DNA from: Thalassospira profundimaris
GTDB lineage: Bacteria > Pseudomonadota > Alphaproteobacteria > Rhodospirillales > Thalassospiraceae
DNA length: 64,000 bases
NCBI RefSeq assembly: GCF_003326755.1
Contig: NZ_JPWH01000017.1
Coordinates: 30,662-94,661 of the forward strand
Direction of reading: 5' to 3'
Numbering within the stretch: position 1 is the stretch's first letter; each line of letters starts with the position of its first letter. The translations under genes were made by a program, and so were the position numbers. Shown here one piece after another: positions 57,607 to 64,000 of the stretch. The notes beneath the pieces are model-generated. The model had not been told where the DNA came from. It made no database searches and worked only from the letters and a program-made list of their open reading frames with translations.

Positions 57607-58539
57607 CGTTCGACGTCTTGTGCGAGGATTCCATCCACCGTCTGGAGACCAACGGCCTGGCATATGGCCGCCGTCGATGGCCCCATGAGCTGCCGGCATA
57701 ATGAAATCACTGATCTCGCGAATGACCGTCGGCAAATCCGGCTCGTCGATCAGCAGCGGCTCGCGGGCGAGGAAGGAACGCCATTGTTGCGCCTTCTGCG
57801 GATCGTCCGAGAAGGCAGCGGTCAAGGACGGCGGACGCTCGGGGGGAACTGAGGTCCCGCGCCTCTCGAATGTGGCGCGGATTGCAGCGGCGAGAACTGC
57901 GCCTTCGAAGGCAAAGAGCCGCGACATTGCAAGCAGGTCGTAGAAGTCTTTCATCCGGCTGTTCGCGAGGTCGAGTGCAACCATGGCCTCGAATTTTTCT
58001 GCCGCCACGGTTTCACGCGGATAGGCGTTAAGCCTGGGCGCTGGCTGATCAAGAAGAACCGGGTATTCGAGCTCAGATGGACCCGGGGTCACGATATCGC
58101 CAAAACCGACATCAATCTGGATCGGGATGACGGCGGTCCCGAGCCGCGCCGATGTACGCAAGCGGACGCCCCCATAGAGTTGATCGTCACGAATTGGTTC
58201 TGCGACGATTTGCTCGGCATCGAAACTCAACCCGTCTTCCTCAACCTCCTGAACGCAAATGTCCCGGAAGATTCCAACGAGGCGCTCGGCTTCACGATCG
58301 CCGAAGGAAAGAAGGTCAACGTCGCGCGTCATTCGGAACGGATCTTCAAGCCAAGCGGCATAAAGCATGGCGCCCTTGAGAACGAAGCGGTCTTTGTGAG
58401 GAGAGACGCTCAGACGGAAGAGAAGCCTTTCCAGCGCGTAGCGCGTAAGCATGCGCTGGAAATTCGCCTGCTTCTCCTTGGCGACGTTTTGAAGCCGCGC
58501 GCGCACCGAAGCGGCGATATTCGTTGCCTTACGCGCCAT
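57589..58539 (-). CDS. abiEii: AbiEii-type nucleotidyltransferase toxin
   Basis: 316 residues of the AbiEii/AbiGii family (type IV toxin-antitoxin). Seen: DRFVLKGAMLYAAW and RMTRDVDLLSFGDRE, the nucleotidyltransferase core, a second acidic strand IQIDVGFGD, and the ETVAAEKFEAMVALDLANSRMKDFYDL helix pair with the family Lys and Asp. ATG 58539 overlaps the antitoxin gene by 11 bp; a TTG six bases earlier is less likely. The toxin blocks growth by transferring nucleotides to an RNA target (tRNA in studied homologues). The C-terminal tail is long, basic and probably disordered. Confidence 0.92.
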   Translation of the reverse strand: MARKATNIAASVRARLQNVAKEKQANFQRMLTRYALERLLFRLSVSPHKDRFVLKGAMLYAAWLEDPFRMTRDVDLLSFGDREAERLVGIFRDICVQEVEEDGLSFDAEQIVAEPIRDDQLYGGVRLRTSARLGTAVIPIQIDVGFGDIVTPGPSELEYPVLLDQPAPRLNAYPRETVAAEKFEAMVALDLANSRMKDFYDLLAMSRLFAFEGAVLAAAIRATFERRGTSVPPERPPSLTAAFSDDPQKAQQWRSFLAREPLLIDEPDLPTVIREISDFIMPAAHGAIDGGHMPGRWSPDGGWNPRTRRRTSINNE

Positions 58540-59155
58540 CGGCAACGACCGTTTCGAGATATGGCCTCAGGACCGACCAGATGCGGGTGTCACGGGCGTA
58601 TCGGATGATCTCCGCTGGCTTGGCCTTGCCCGACTTTATGACATTGTGCAGTCCCTCAAGCGCAACGTCGAAACCGACGAGCTTCCTGAACCGAAAACAG
58701 TCCACGACAGTTTTGGCCGGGTCGAAGATCGGCACCGACACGCCATCGACGGTATGGGTTTGCACGCCGAGCGAAAGCGCCTGTTCCCCGAACCGCACGA
58801 TGCGGGTTGGGGGGTATTCGATCTTGGGCTTTCTCGCCTTAGGACCTATAGCGACCCAGACTCGGCTCGGCGTCTGGAGCGTGAGGTCATGGAACTGGAG
58901 GGCGGAAATAAGGCAGATGACTCCTTTCGGTACGCGCTTGGCGACTTCGGCCAGGTCATGTGGCGCTGTGATGTCGGCGTCGGTGAGCTGATAGAGGCCA
59001 CGGGAAACCCGAGTGAGAACGCCCTCGTCCACCAGCCGCGAAAGTGTTTCCGGGTGGACCCCGGCATCGCTCAGCTCGATGCGACGCATGGCGCCGCGCT
59101 CCTTGAGAAGCTCGACGGCCCGTTCTTTCTGCGATATCTCGGTTGTAGCGGCCAT
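58529..59155 (-). CDS. abiEi: AbiEi-type antitoxin/repressor
   Basis: 208 residues. N-terminal winged helix (RAVELLKERGAMRRIELSDAGVHPETLSRLVDEGVLTRVSRGLYQLT) binds DNA, and the C-terminal AbiEi domain (SRVWVAIGPKARKPKI..., DPAKTVVDCFRFRKLVG) counteracts the toxin. In studied systems AbiEi represses its own operon by binding inverted repeats. Here a 47-bp palindrome abuts the start codon. There is no Shine-Dalgarno sequence between palindrome and ATG, so translation may begin on a leaderless or structured message. Confidence 0.92.
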   Translation of the reverse strand: MAATTEISQKERAVELLKERGAMRRIELSDAGVHPETLSRLVDEGVLTRVSRGLYQLTDADITAPHDLAEVAKRVPKGVICLISALQFHDLTLQTPSRVWVAIGPKARKPKIEYPPTRIVRFGEQALSLGVQTHTVDGVSVPIFDPAKTVVDCFRFRKLVGFDVALEGLHNVIKSGKAKPAEIIRYARDTRIWSVLRPYLETVVADGA

Positions 59156-59202
59156 GTGACAAAACGTCGGAAGTTAGAGTCTAACAACCGACGTTTTGTC
59201 AC
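59156..59202 (-). promoter_or_regulatory. 47-bp near-perfect palindrome at the abiE start (putative AbiEi operator)
   Basis: Outer arms GTGACAAAACGTCGG (59156-59170) and CCGACGTTTTGTCAC (59188-59202) are perfect 15-bp inverted repeats. Inside them GTTAGA-G-TCTAAC (59173-59185) forms a second perfect dyad with the same centre (59179). Only the AA/AA pair between the dyads breaks symmetry. It starts one base before the abiEi ATG. Confidence 0.8.
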
Positions 59203-59272
59203 AAACTGGCCTGTAGGAAAAGCGAAAAAGCTCCTGTTCGGCCCCTTCTTACTTGAGCAGCCTCTTGCCCGG

Positions 59273-59482
59273 CTATTCCTCCCGGAAGAAATCGACAGGT
59301 TTCGCGCCAAGCGCCTCGGCGAGCTTTTCCAGCATATCCACAGTGGCGGCGTTTTCCGAACGCTCCACCATTCCGACATAGTTACGGTTAATCTCTGCAC
59401 GGTCGGCAAGCTCTTCTTGCGACATCCCCTTTTCCTGCCGCAAGTGCTTGAGATTCTGAGCTACGATCCGCCTCAACTTCAT
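59273..59482 (-). CDS. XRE-family helix-turn-helix regulator
   Basis: 69 residues, essentially one Cro/CI-type domain: RRIVAQNLKHLRQEKGMSQEELADRAEINRNYVGMVERSENAATVDMLEKLAEALGAKPVDFF. Single-domain regulators of this kind are common beside trb genes in conjugative elements. It is upstream of abiEi in the same direction, separated by 117 bp holding the AbiEi palindrome, and divergent from the acidic protein at 59589. Repeats at 59499-59535 are its probable operator. Confidence 0.9.
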   Translation of the reverse strand: MKLRRIVAQNLKHLRQEKGMSQEELADRAEINRNYVGMVERSENAATVDMLEKLAEALGAKPVDFFREE

Positions 59483-59498
59483 GGCGAAAGGCAGCCCG

Positions 59499-59535
59499 AA
59501 TACCTAGTATATTGCCACCTAGTATATTAGGTATT
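59499..59535. promoter_or_regulatory. Repeats in the XRE divergent promoter (putative operator)
   Basis: ACCTAGTATATT occurs twice (59502-59513 and 59517-59528) at a 15-bp period, framed by the inverted pair AATACCTA (59499-59506) and TAGGTATT (59528-59535). It lies between the divergent genes starting at 59482 and 59589. The arrangement suits cooperative binding of a small XRE repressor. Confidence 0.55.
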
Positions 59536-59588
59536 TTGATAACCTCCATCTGGATGCCTCAGTTTCTGCGACTCTTACGCTTTACGCC

Positions 59589-60014
59589 ATGCCCTTGACC
59601 GTGACCCTGACTGCGTACTTTCGGCCGGATGCCGCTGCCGATCCGCTGATAGGGCCTGAGCGGTACGTCGCCGGATTCGAGGATCCAGACGGCGAGCCGT
59701 GGGGAATATCCGTCCCACTGGAGCCGGATGATGTGGATGCAGTCGTCCTAGCCGGGATCGCATTCTCGATCTCGATGGAGCTCGACGGGACGCTCCTGAT
59801 CGAGGCGGAAGGACGCGGGGATGCCGCCAATGAGGCGATCGCGAAGAGGGGCCATTTGGCCCGGTTGCCATTAGACGAGATTGTTCGGGCGGCGCTCGAT
59901 GCTGACCTGATGGTGATGGAAGACGATGCCGAAGCGGCGCTGGGCACGCTTCGCGGCCGACTTCTAGAAGCCATTGAACTGGTCGATCAGGCGCTGAGCG
60001 AAGAAGAGACTTAG
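59589..60014 (+). CDS. Small acidic protein of unknown function
   Basis: 141 residues, strongly acidic (for example EPDDVDAVVLAG, MEDDAEAALGTL, ending QALSEEET). I recognise no family. It has an ordered-looking beta-rich first half (VTLTAYFRPDAAADPL..., FSISMELDGTLLIEAEG) and a helical second half. No clear Shine-Dalgarno sequence precedes ATG 59589. It is the only plus-strand gene between the XRE regulator and the trb cluster, and it converges on the DUF736 gene. The balanced composition supports a real gene, but function is open. Confidence 0.6.
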   Translation: MPLTVTLTAYFRPDAAADPLIGPERYVAGFEDPDGEPWGISVPLEPDDVDAVVLAGIAFSISMELDGTLLIEAEGRGDAANEAIAKRGHLARLPLDEIVRAALDADLMVMEDDAEAALGTLRGRLLEAIELVDQALSEEET

Positions 60015-60046
60015 GACAGTCGCTTCTTCGATCGGTGCCGCTCCGG

Positions 60047-60355
60047 TCAAACGTCCCGCCGGTTCCAGATGAGGAACGCGGCGCCGTCTTCCTCGAACAG
60101 CGCCGCTCGAATGGGCTCAGGGAAGCTCGGATCGTCAAGCTGGACGCTGAGATAATCACGCGGCTCATCGCCGTTCGTCTGCGCCTTCCAGGCGGCGCCG
60201 AGTTCGGCACGACCGGCATAGACCCGGAAGTCTGGTGCGCCTTCGCTCTTCTTGCTGTCGTTCGCGACGATCCTGGCCTTGACGTTAACCGTCAGCGTCC
60301 GGATCGTGCCGATGTAACCATCCTTACCAGCCGTAAAGCTTCCAATAGTAGCCAT
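60047..60355 (-). CDS. DUF736 family protein
   Basis: 102 residues beginning [30 protein letters not shown], the DUF736 signature, and ending with [15 protein letters not shown]. These small proteins are frequent on alphaproteobacterial plasmids and conjugative elements; their biochemical role is unknown. ATG 60355 follows the DUF2274 stop by 2 bp, so it is the last gene of the trb-linked operon. Confidence 0.92.
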   Translation of the reverse strand: MATIGSFTAGKDGYIGTIRTLTVNVKARIVANDSKKSEGAPDFRVYAGRAELGAAWKAQTNGDEPRDYLSVQLDDPSFPEPIRAALFEEDGAAFLIWNRRDV

Positions 60356-60357
60356 CG

Positions 60358-60615
60358 TTAAGCCTCCTTCGCTTGAGTTGCAGTTGAAGATGGGCGCGTG
60401 TCGGAGAGTTCCTTGCGCGCCCGTTTGAAGCTGGGGTCGGCGTTCATGAACGCCTCCAGCATGAAGGGAATGAGGTCGGCGACGCTCTCCTTCTGGCCGT
60501 AGGCCCGGCGATAGATTTCGGCGTAGTCGTTGAGCGCCGCCTTGAGCTCGGCGTCGGCCGTGAAGGTGATCTTGACGGCCTCGCGGTCGGGAAGCTTGTC
60601 GAGTTTCAAGGTCAT
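60358..60615 (-). CDS. DUF2274 family protein
   Basis: 85 residues beginning [40 protein letters not shown], the DUF2274 pattern found directly after trbI in conjugative elements. The ribbon-like start followed by helices suggests a small DNA-binding or regulatory protein, but no function is established. ATG 60615 overlaps the trbI stop (ATGA). Linked to DUF736 downstream. Confidence 0.9.
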   Translation of the reverse strand: MTLKLDKLPDREAVKITFTADAELKAALNDYAEIYRRAYGQKESVADLIPFMLEAFMNADPSFKRARKELSDTRPSSTATQAKEA

Positions 60616-61931
60616 CGAATGACTCCCAGATCGCGATAAGGTCTGAGCACCATGTCCTTGTTGACGATGATGCGAAGCGGCCATCCGGGGCGGATGGTGA
60701 TGGTGGGCTGAATGTTGAGGTTGCGCTCGGTGATGCGCTGACCGACCTGATTGGCGCTGTCCTGCGAGGACTCTCGGATCGCTTCGACGAGATCGTCCTC
60801 GTCATCGCCGAAGGTAAGCTCAGTGCCGACGCCAAGCAGGGTCGAGAGCACGATGCCCTTCAGAAGCCGCCAGGTGTGGAAATCGACCTCATCCTCGAGT
60901 CCGGCATAGCCGGCGGTGTCGGTCGCGGGCAGGTTCTCGATCACCACGGAGGAGCCGTCGGGCATGATGATCCGCTGCCAGACCACAAGGGCCCGGTCCT
61001 GGCCAAAGGCGACGACGCTGTCGTAGGTGCCGATCACACGCGACCCCTGCGGGATCAGCAGATAGCGGCCTGAAACGGTGTCGTAGATATTCTCCGTGAT
61101 CTGAGCGGTGACGCGGCCCGGCAGATCGGAGTTGATGCCGGTGAGGAGGCTGGCCGAAATCACAGTGCCGGCCATCACCTGGTAAGGCGACGCCGGGTCC
61201 TGCAGCGCGTGAGGATTGTAGATGCCGGAATCGACACCCTGGTCCAGAAAGTCGAGCTTGCGGCCCTGCAGGTTCTGATCGTTCTGAAGGTCTAGCTCCA
61301 GCGGCCCGCGTGGGTCGCCCCCTCTTGCAACATCGAAGGGATTGCGGTCGGCCGGCGCGGTATCGGGCGCAGTGGGTATCCCCGCCCCTGAGACATCTGC
61401 CTGAATGGCGCCAGCCGTGCCGGAGGTGAGTTGGAAAAACACACCCGCTTCGCGGCCCTGCTGGGCAAGGCGTGCTTGCCGGATGCGTTCCGCGCGGGCC
61501 GCATCATCCTCCGGACTCGGACGAAACGGCAACGCCGGTGCTGGTTCGAGTCCCAAGTCCCGTTCGGCGCCGACGACGGCGGGTCCGATATCACCGGGCA
61601 GCGGCGGACCAAGCTCGATGGGCGGCCGCGGGATATCGCTGTAGCGCCGTGGCAAGGCCTCCAGGCCGTCAGGCGTCGGATTGTTCTCGGTCCGGTAGAG
61701 TTCACGCCCGGTATCGTCGCGGTCGAACAGACGCGGCGGATCGAGCGCGAAGATCGTCGCGCCGAGGATCAACAGCAGTCCGGTGCCGGAGAGCGCGATC
61801 AGCACCCGCCGGTTGATCCGCGTTACCGGTCGTGGCGTGGCGCGCAACGCCAACTCTTCCGGATCGACCTTTTGCGTGCTCGTTTGGGGTGGATCGGGGA
61901 TCGATCGGTCGTCTTCACGCGATGGCGTCAT
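60612..61931 (-). CDS. trbI: TrbI/VirB10 conjugal transfer protein
   Basis: 439 residues. One N-terminal membrane helix ([23 protein letters not shown]), a long Pro-rich periplasmic linker, and the C-terminal VirB10-like beta-barrel domain ([44 protein letters not shown]). It spans the envelope and links the inner-membrane motor of the type IV secretion channel to the outer-membrane core. Start overlaps the trbG stop by 4 bp. Confidence 0.95.
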   Translation of the reverse strand: MTPSREDDRSIPDPPQTSTQKVDPEELALRATPRPVTRINRRVLIALSGTGLLLILGATIFALDPPRLFDRDDTGRELYRTENNPTPDGLEALPRRYSDIPRPPIELGPPLPGDIGPAVVGAERDLGLEPAPALPFRPSPEDDAARAERIRQARLAQQGREAGVFFQLTSGTAGAIQADVSGAGIPTAPDTAPADRNPFDVARGGDPRGPLELDLQNDQNLQGRKLDFLDQGVDSGIYNPHALQDPASPYQVMAGTVISASLLTGINSDLPGRVTAQITENIYDTVSGRYLLIPQGSRVIGTYDSVVAFGQDRALVVWQRIIMPDGSSVVIENLPATDTAGYAGLEDEVDFHTWRLLKGIVLSTLLGVGTELTFGDDEDDLVEAIRESSQDSANQVGQRITERNLNIQPTITIRPGWPLRIIVNKDMVLRPYRDLGVIR

Positions 61932-62980
61932 CGATGATCCTCTTGATACAGAAATCGGTTGTGGCTGACCTCGGTGTCGTTGTTACGGGGTCGGCTCGAC
62001 ACGGCAGGACGGCCATCGGTGCGCGTGATGCGCACAACCTGTTGCGGGTCTTCACCCAGACGCAGCTCGGCGGCGGCGAAGAGCCGATCGACAATGTAGT
62101 AGCGGCCGCGGACCCGGTAGTTGACCAACTGGTTCTCGCCGTCCGGTCCGATGACGAAAAGCGGCGGGGCCTCGCCCTGGTCGAGCCGGGCCGGGAACTG
62201 GATATAGACCTTGTGGGTGTCGTCGAAGACGCGCACCGGCCGCCAGGGCGGCGTGTCGCCACTGACCGCATAGCGGAAGCGCAACCTGTCGATATCGAGA
62301 CCGCTATCGATGACACGGTTGGCGGCCTCCTCGGCGGCCGTGTTGCGGCGCGTAAGAGCGAGGAGTTCGTCTCGGGGATAGTGCCAGGAGACCGACGCCA
62401 TATAGGTCTCGGGCGTGCTGGTGAGCTCCAGATGATAGGCGCGCCGGTCAGTGATGATGACGAGGTTGGTCCGCAGATTCTCGGCGATCGGCTTCACCAG
62501 TACATGGGCGCGCGCGTTGTCCCCAGACCCGCTCACCGTATCGCCGATCACCCAGCGGACGGTGTCGCCGGCCGAGACGGCGACGATCTTCTCTCCCGGC
62601 TGGAGGGCGATGTCGCTGACATTCTCAGGCGCCGTGTAGAGCTGGTAGAGCGCGCCTTCCGTATAGGGATAGACTTGAATTGCGTTGATGTAGCCGTCCG
62701 CCGTCGGCTCGACCGCGGCGGCCTCGTTCGCGTCGACTACCCGGTCCTCCGGTGGTTGCCCATCTTCTCCACGCGGCGCGCGATCGCCTGGTAGCCGTTT
62801 CAGCTGCCCGGGAAGCGGCAGCGGCTCGGGTAAGGTTACGACCTGGACGGGACGCGGCGGTTCGGCTGTCAGCGCGGCCGCATTGAAGTCTTCCGCATCG
62901 TAACTGATCTCGGGCGGCAGCTGCTTGGTCGCGCAGGCAGCCAGAAAGACGGGCGCCGTGAGGATGAGTAGTTTCTTCAT
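61928..62980 (-). CDS. trbG: TrbG/VirB9 conjugal transfer protein
   Basis: 350 residues from ATG 62980. Signal peptide with lipobox LLILTAPVFLAAC, so a lipoprotein, then a VirB9-like periplasmic part (YPYTEGALYQLYTAPENVSDIALQPGEKI, LVIITDRRAYHLELTS) and a C-terminal domain (DDTHKVYIQFP, YYIVDRLFAAAELRLG). Forms the outer-membrane core complex with TrbI. Overlaps trbF upstream and trbI downstream by 4 bp each. Confidence 0.93.
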   Translation of the reverse strand: MKKLLILTAPVFLAACATKQLPPEISYDAEDFNAAALTAEPPRPVQVVTLPEPLPLPGQLKRLPGDRAPRGEDGQPPEDRVVDANEAAAVEPTADGYINAIQVYPYTEGALYQLYTAPENVSDIALQPGEKIVAVSAGDTVRWVIGDTVSGSGDNARAHVLVKPIAENLRTNLVIITDRRAYHLELTSTPETYMASVSWHYPRDELLALTRRNTAAEEAANRVIDSGLDIDRLRFRYAVSGDTPPWRPVRVFDDTHKVYIQFPARLDQGEAPPLFVIGPDGENQLVNYRVRGRYYIVDRLFAAAELRLGEDPQQVVRITRTDGRPAVSSRPRNNDTEVSHNRFLYQEDHR

Positions 62981-63672
62981 GGGGTATCTCCGGAGATAAG
63001 GTCGCGGCTCCAGTTGAGCGCGTGGACATAGATGCCGAGGGGGTTCTTCCTGAGCGCCTCTTCGTTGCGCGGGCGCTGGAGCACGATGGAGAGGACGGCG
63101 GTGTAACGGGTGGTGTCGGCGAGGACGCCGTTTTCGAAGCTCTGTTCCCGCCACCGGAGTTCGAAGCTGTCGTCCGAGGAGCGCACGATGCTGGTCACTT
63201 CGACGGTGACAGTGCGCTGACCGACCCGGGAGAACGGATCGTTCTCACGGGCATAGTCGTTCAGCGTGTTGGCGGCGCGGTCGGTGGCGTAGTCGTAAGC
63301 GCGCAGCCAATTCTGCCGCACGACGATCGGGTCGATCGAGAGCGAGCGGACATTCTCGATGAAGCGCGCCAGATGGTAGGCGATCTGGGCGTCGGTCGGC
63401 TCATAGGCGGCAATCGCCGGGCCGACAGCACGGGCCTGTCCAAGCGTGTCGATCTCGACGACATAGGGCGTGATGGTGCTGCGCCCGGCTTGCCAGACGA
63501 CGCCGCCGGAGAGGCCGATGGCGAGCGCCAGGCAGCCAAAGGCCATGAAGCGCCAATTGCGCGCCTGGACGCGCGCCGAGCCGATGCGCTCGTCCCAGAC
63601 CTGGGCCGCCTTCTGATATGGCGTCACCGGCTCTGGCGTGTCGCCATAGGTCGTGGTCGGTCGTTTGAACAT
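62977..63672 (-). CDS. trbF: TrbF/VirB8 conjugal transfer protein
   Basis: 231 residues from ATG 63672, preceded by GAGGGA at a suitable distance; an in-frame start eight codons earlier is less likely. Seen: PYQKAAQVWDERIGSARVQARNWRFMAFGCLALAIGLSGG (cytoplasmic tail and one membrane helix) followed by a VirB8-like periplasmic domain (TITPYVVEIDTLGQA..., FELRWREQSFENG). Inner-membrane assembly factor of the mating channel. Confidence 0.94.
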   Translation of the reverse strand: MFKRPTTTYGDTPEPVTPYQKAAQVWDERIGSARVQARNWRFMAFGCLALAIGLSGGVVWQAGRSTITPYVVEIDTLGQARAVGPAIAAYEPTDAQIAYHLARFIENVRSLSIDPIVVRQNWLRAYDYATDRAANTLNDYARENDPFSRVGQRTVTVEVTSIVRSSDDSFELRWREQSFENGVLADTTRYTAVLSIVLQRPRNEEALRKNPLGIYVHALNWSRDLISGDTP

Positions 63673-63685
63673 CAATCGTCGTCCC

Positions 63686-64000
63686 TCAATCATCATCTCT
63701 TAGTCGGGGATTCTCGCCGGAGCCCGGGCGGTCGCCATCGCGGATCGTGTGGGCCGTCACGGTCGCGCCTTCGCGCAGCCGCTGTTCTCGCCGCAGCTTC
63801 TGCGCCCAATCGGGCGCGCCGCTTGCTGCGGCTACGGCGCCGGTCGGTGCCTCACCGCCACTGGGACGCGTGCCGCCCGTCGCGGTGAAAGCGCCGCGCT
63901 GACCGTCTGCAAAGGATTGCCGCACGCCCGATGTCGCGCGTCCCGCAACGCTGCGAACGCGCTGACCGACAGCACCGGCGCCGGCGCGGGCGACGCCGGC
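63686..64000 (-). CDS. trbL: TrbL/VirB6 conjugal transfer protein, C-terminal part (cut by window edge)
   Basis: The frame ends at the TGA at 63686 and is open to the right edge. The visible part is the Ala/Gly-rich tail (repeated AGAGAVGQRVRSVAGRA-like segments, then GAPDWAQKLRREQRLREGATVTAHTIRDGD), which is typical of the cytoplasmic or periplasmic C-terminus of TrbL after its membrane helices. Position directly before trbF supports the call. The membrane part is outside the window. Confidence 0.85.
   Translation of the reverse strand, partial: AGVARAGAGAVGQRVRSVAGRATSGVRQSFADGQRGAFTATGGTRPSGGEAPTGAVAAASGAPDWAQKLRREQRLREGATVTAHTIRDGDRPGSGENPRLRDDD

Noticed and set aside
1..64000. tRNA or rRNA genes, or attachment sites of the conjugative element
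   Set aside because: I looked for tRNA-like cloverleaf ends, rRNA segments, integrase genes and long direct repeats bounding the right-hand element and saw none in the window.

Overview
The window joins two kinds of DNA through a heavy-metal transposon. The left part (1-41157) looks like the chromosome of a marine alphaproteobacterium. The gene content, and above all an assembly line whose module order and substrate codes fit the thalassospiramide lipopeptides, point to Thalassospira or a close relative; this assignment is an inference from recalled literature. The right part (48899-64000) looks more GC-rich and carries a mobile-element backbone: the genes trbL, trbF, trbG, trbI, DUF2274 and DUF736, of the kind found in Tn4371-like integrative conjugative elements or conjugative plasmids, with defence genes as cargo.

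Layout, left part. A sigma-54 activator cut by the window edge (1-1284) converges on a GSU2403-type nucleotidyltransferase-fold gene (1313-2338), whose promoter region holds two near-identical long palindromes. Histidine-utilisation genes follow: hutD, hutU and hutG on the minus strand, divergent from hutF and a HutC-type repressor. hutI and a canonical hutH are not in the window. A second GntR/HutC regulator diverges from a polar amino-acid ABC transporter (8969-12265). That operon continues into an aromatic-amino-acid-lyase homologue that lacks exactly the three residues (Ala-Ser-Gly) that form the MIO cofactor, and then a sarcosine-oxidase-like flavoenzyme. A UbiX-like gene stands alone at 15089. 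From 16212 to 41157 three overlapping genes encode a seven-module NRPS-PKS: (1) C-A-T, (2) KS-AT-T, (3) C-A-T, (4) C-A-T, (5) KS-DH-KR-T-T without AT, (6) C-A-T, (7) C then A(MT)-T-TE.

Transposon (41158-48898). This is a Tn3-family, Tn21-subgroup element with 38-bp inverted repeats, tnpA, tnpR, a res region, and a Cd/Pb/Zn resistance set: a PAP2-LspA fusion, a P-type ATPase, and a divergent MerR-type regulator with a textbook 19-bp-spacer promoter. It cuts the NRPS thioesterase just after its GWSFGG nucleophile motif. Its other end cuts a UvrD/AddA-like helicase. The two 5-bp flanks differ, so it is not a simple insertion: the two sides were brought together by deletion, replicon fusion or recombination, or by assembly.

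Right part. A minus-strand operon (WYL regulator, small unknown protein, PD-(D/E)XK nuclease, truncated helicase) diverges from a complete type III CBASS operon: TRIP13-like ATPase, two HORMA-type proteins, CD-NTase, and a Cap4 nuclease-SAVED effector. Between them, a perfect 17-bp palindrome sits directly behind a TTGACA -35 box, which suggests that the WYL protein (CapW-like) represses CBASS. An AbiE toxin-antitoxin pair with a 47-bp operator-like palindrome, an XRE regulator and an unknown acidic protein separate this defence island from the trb genes that run to the right edge.
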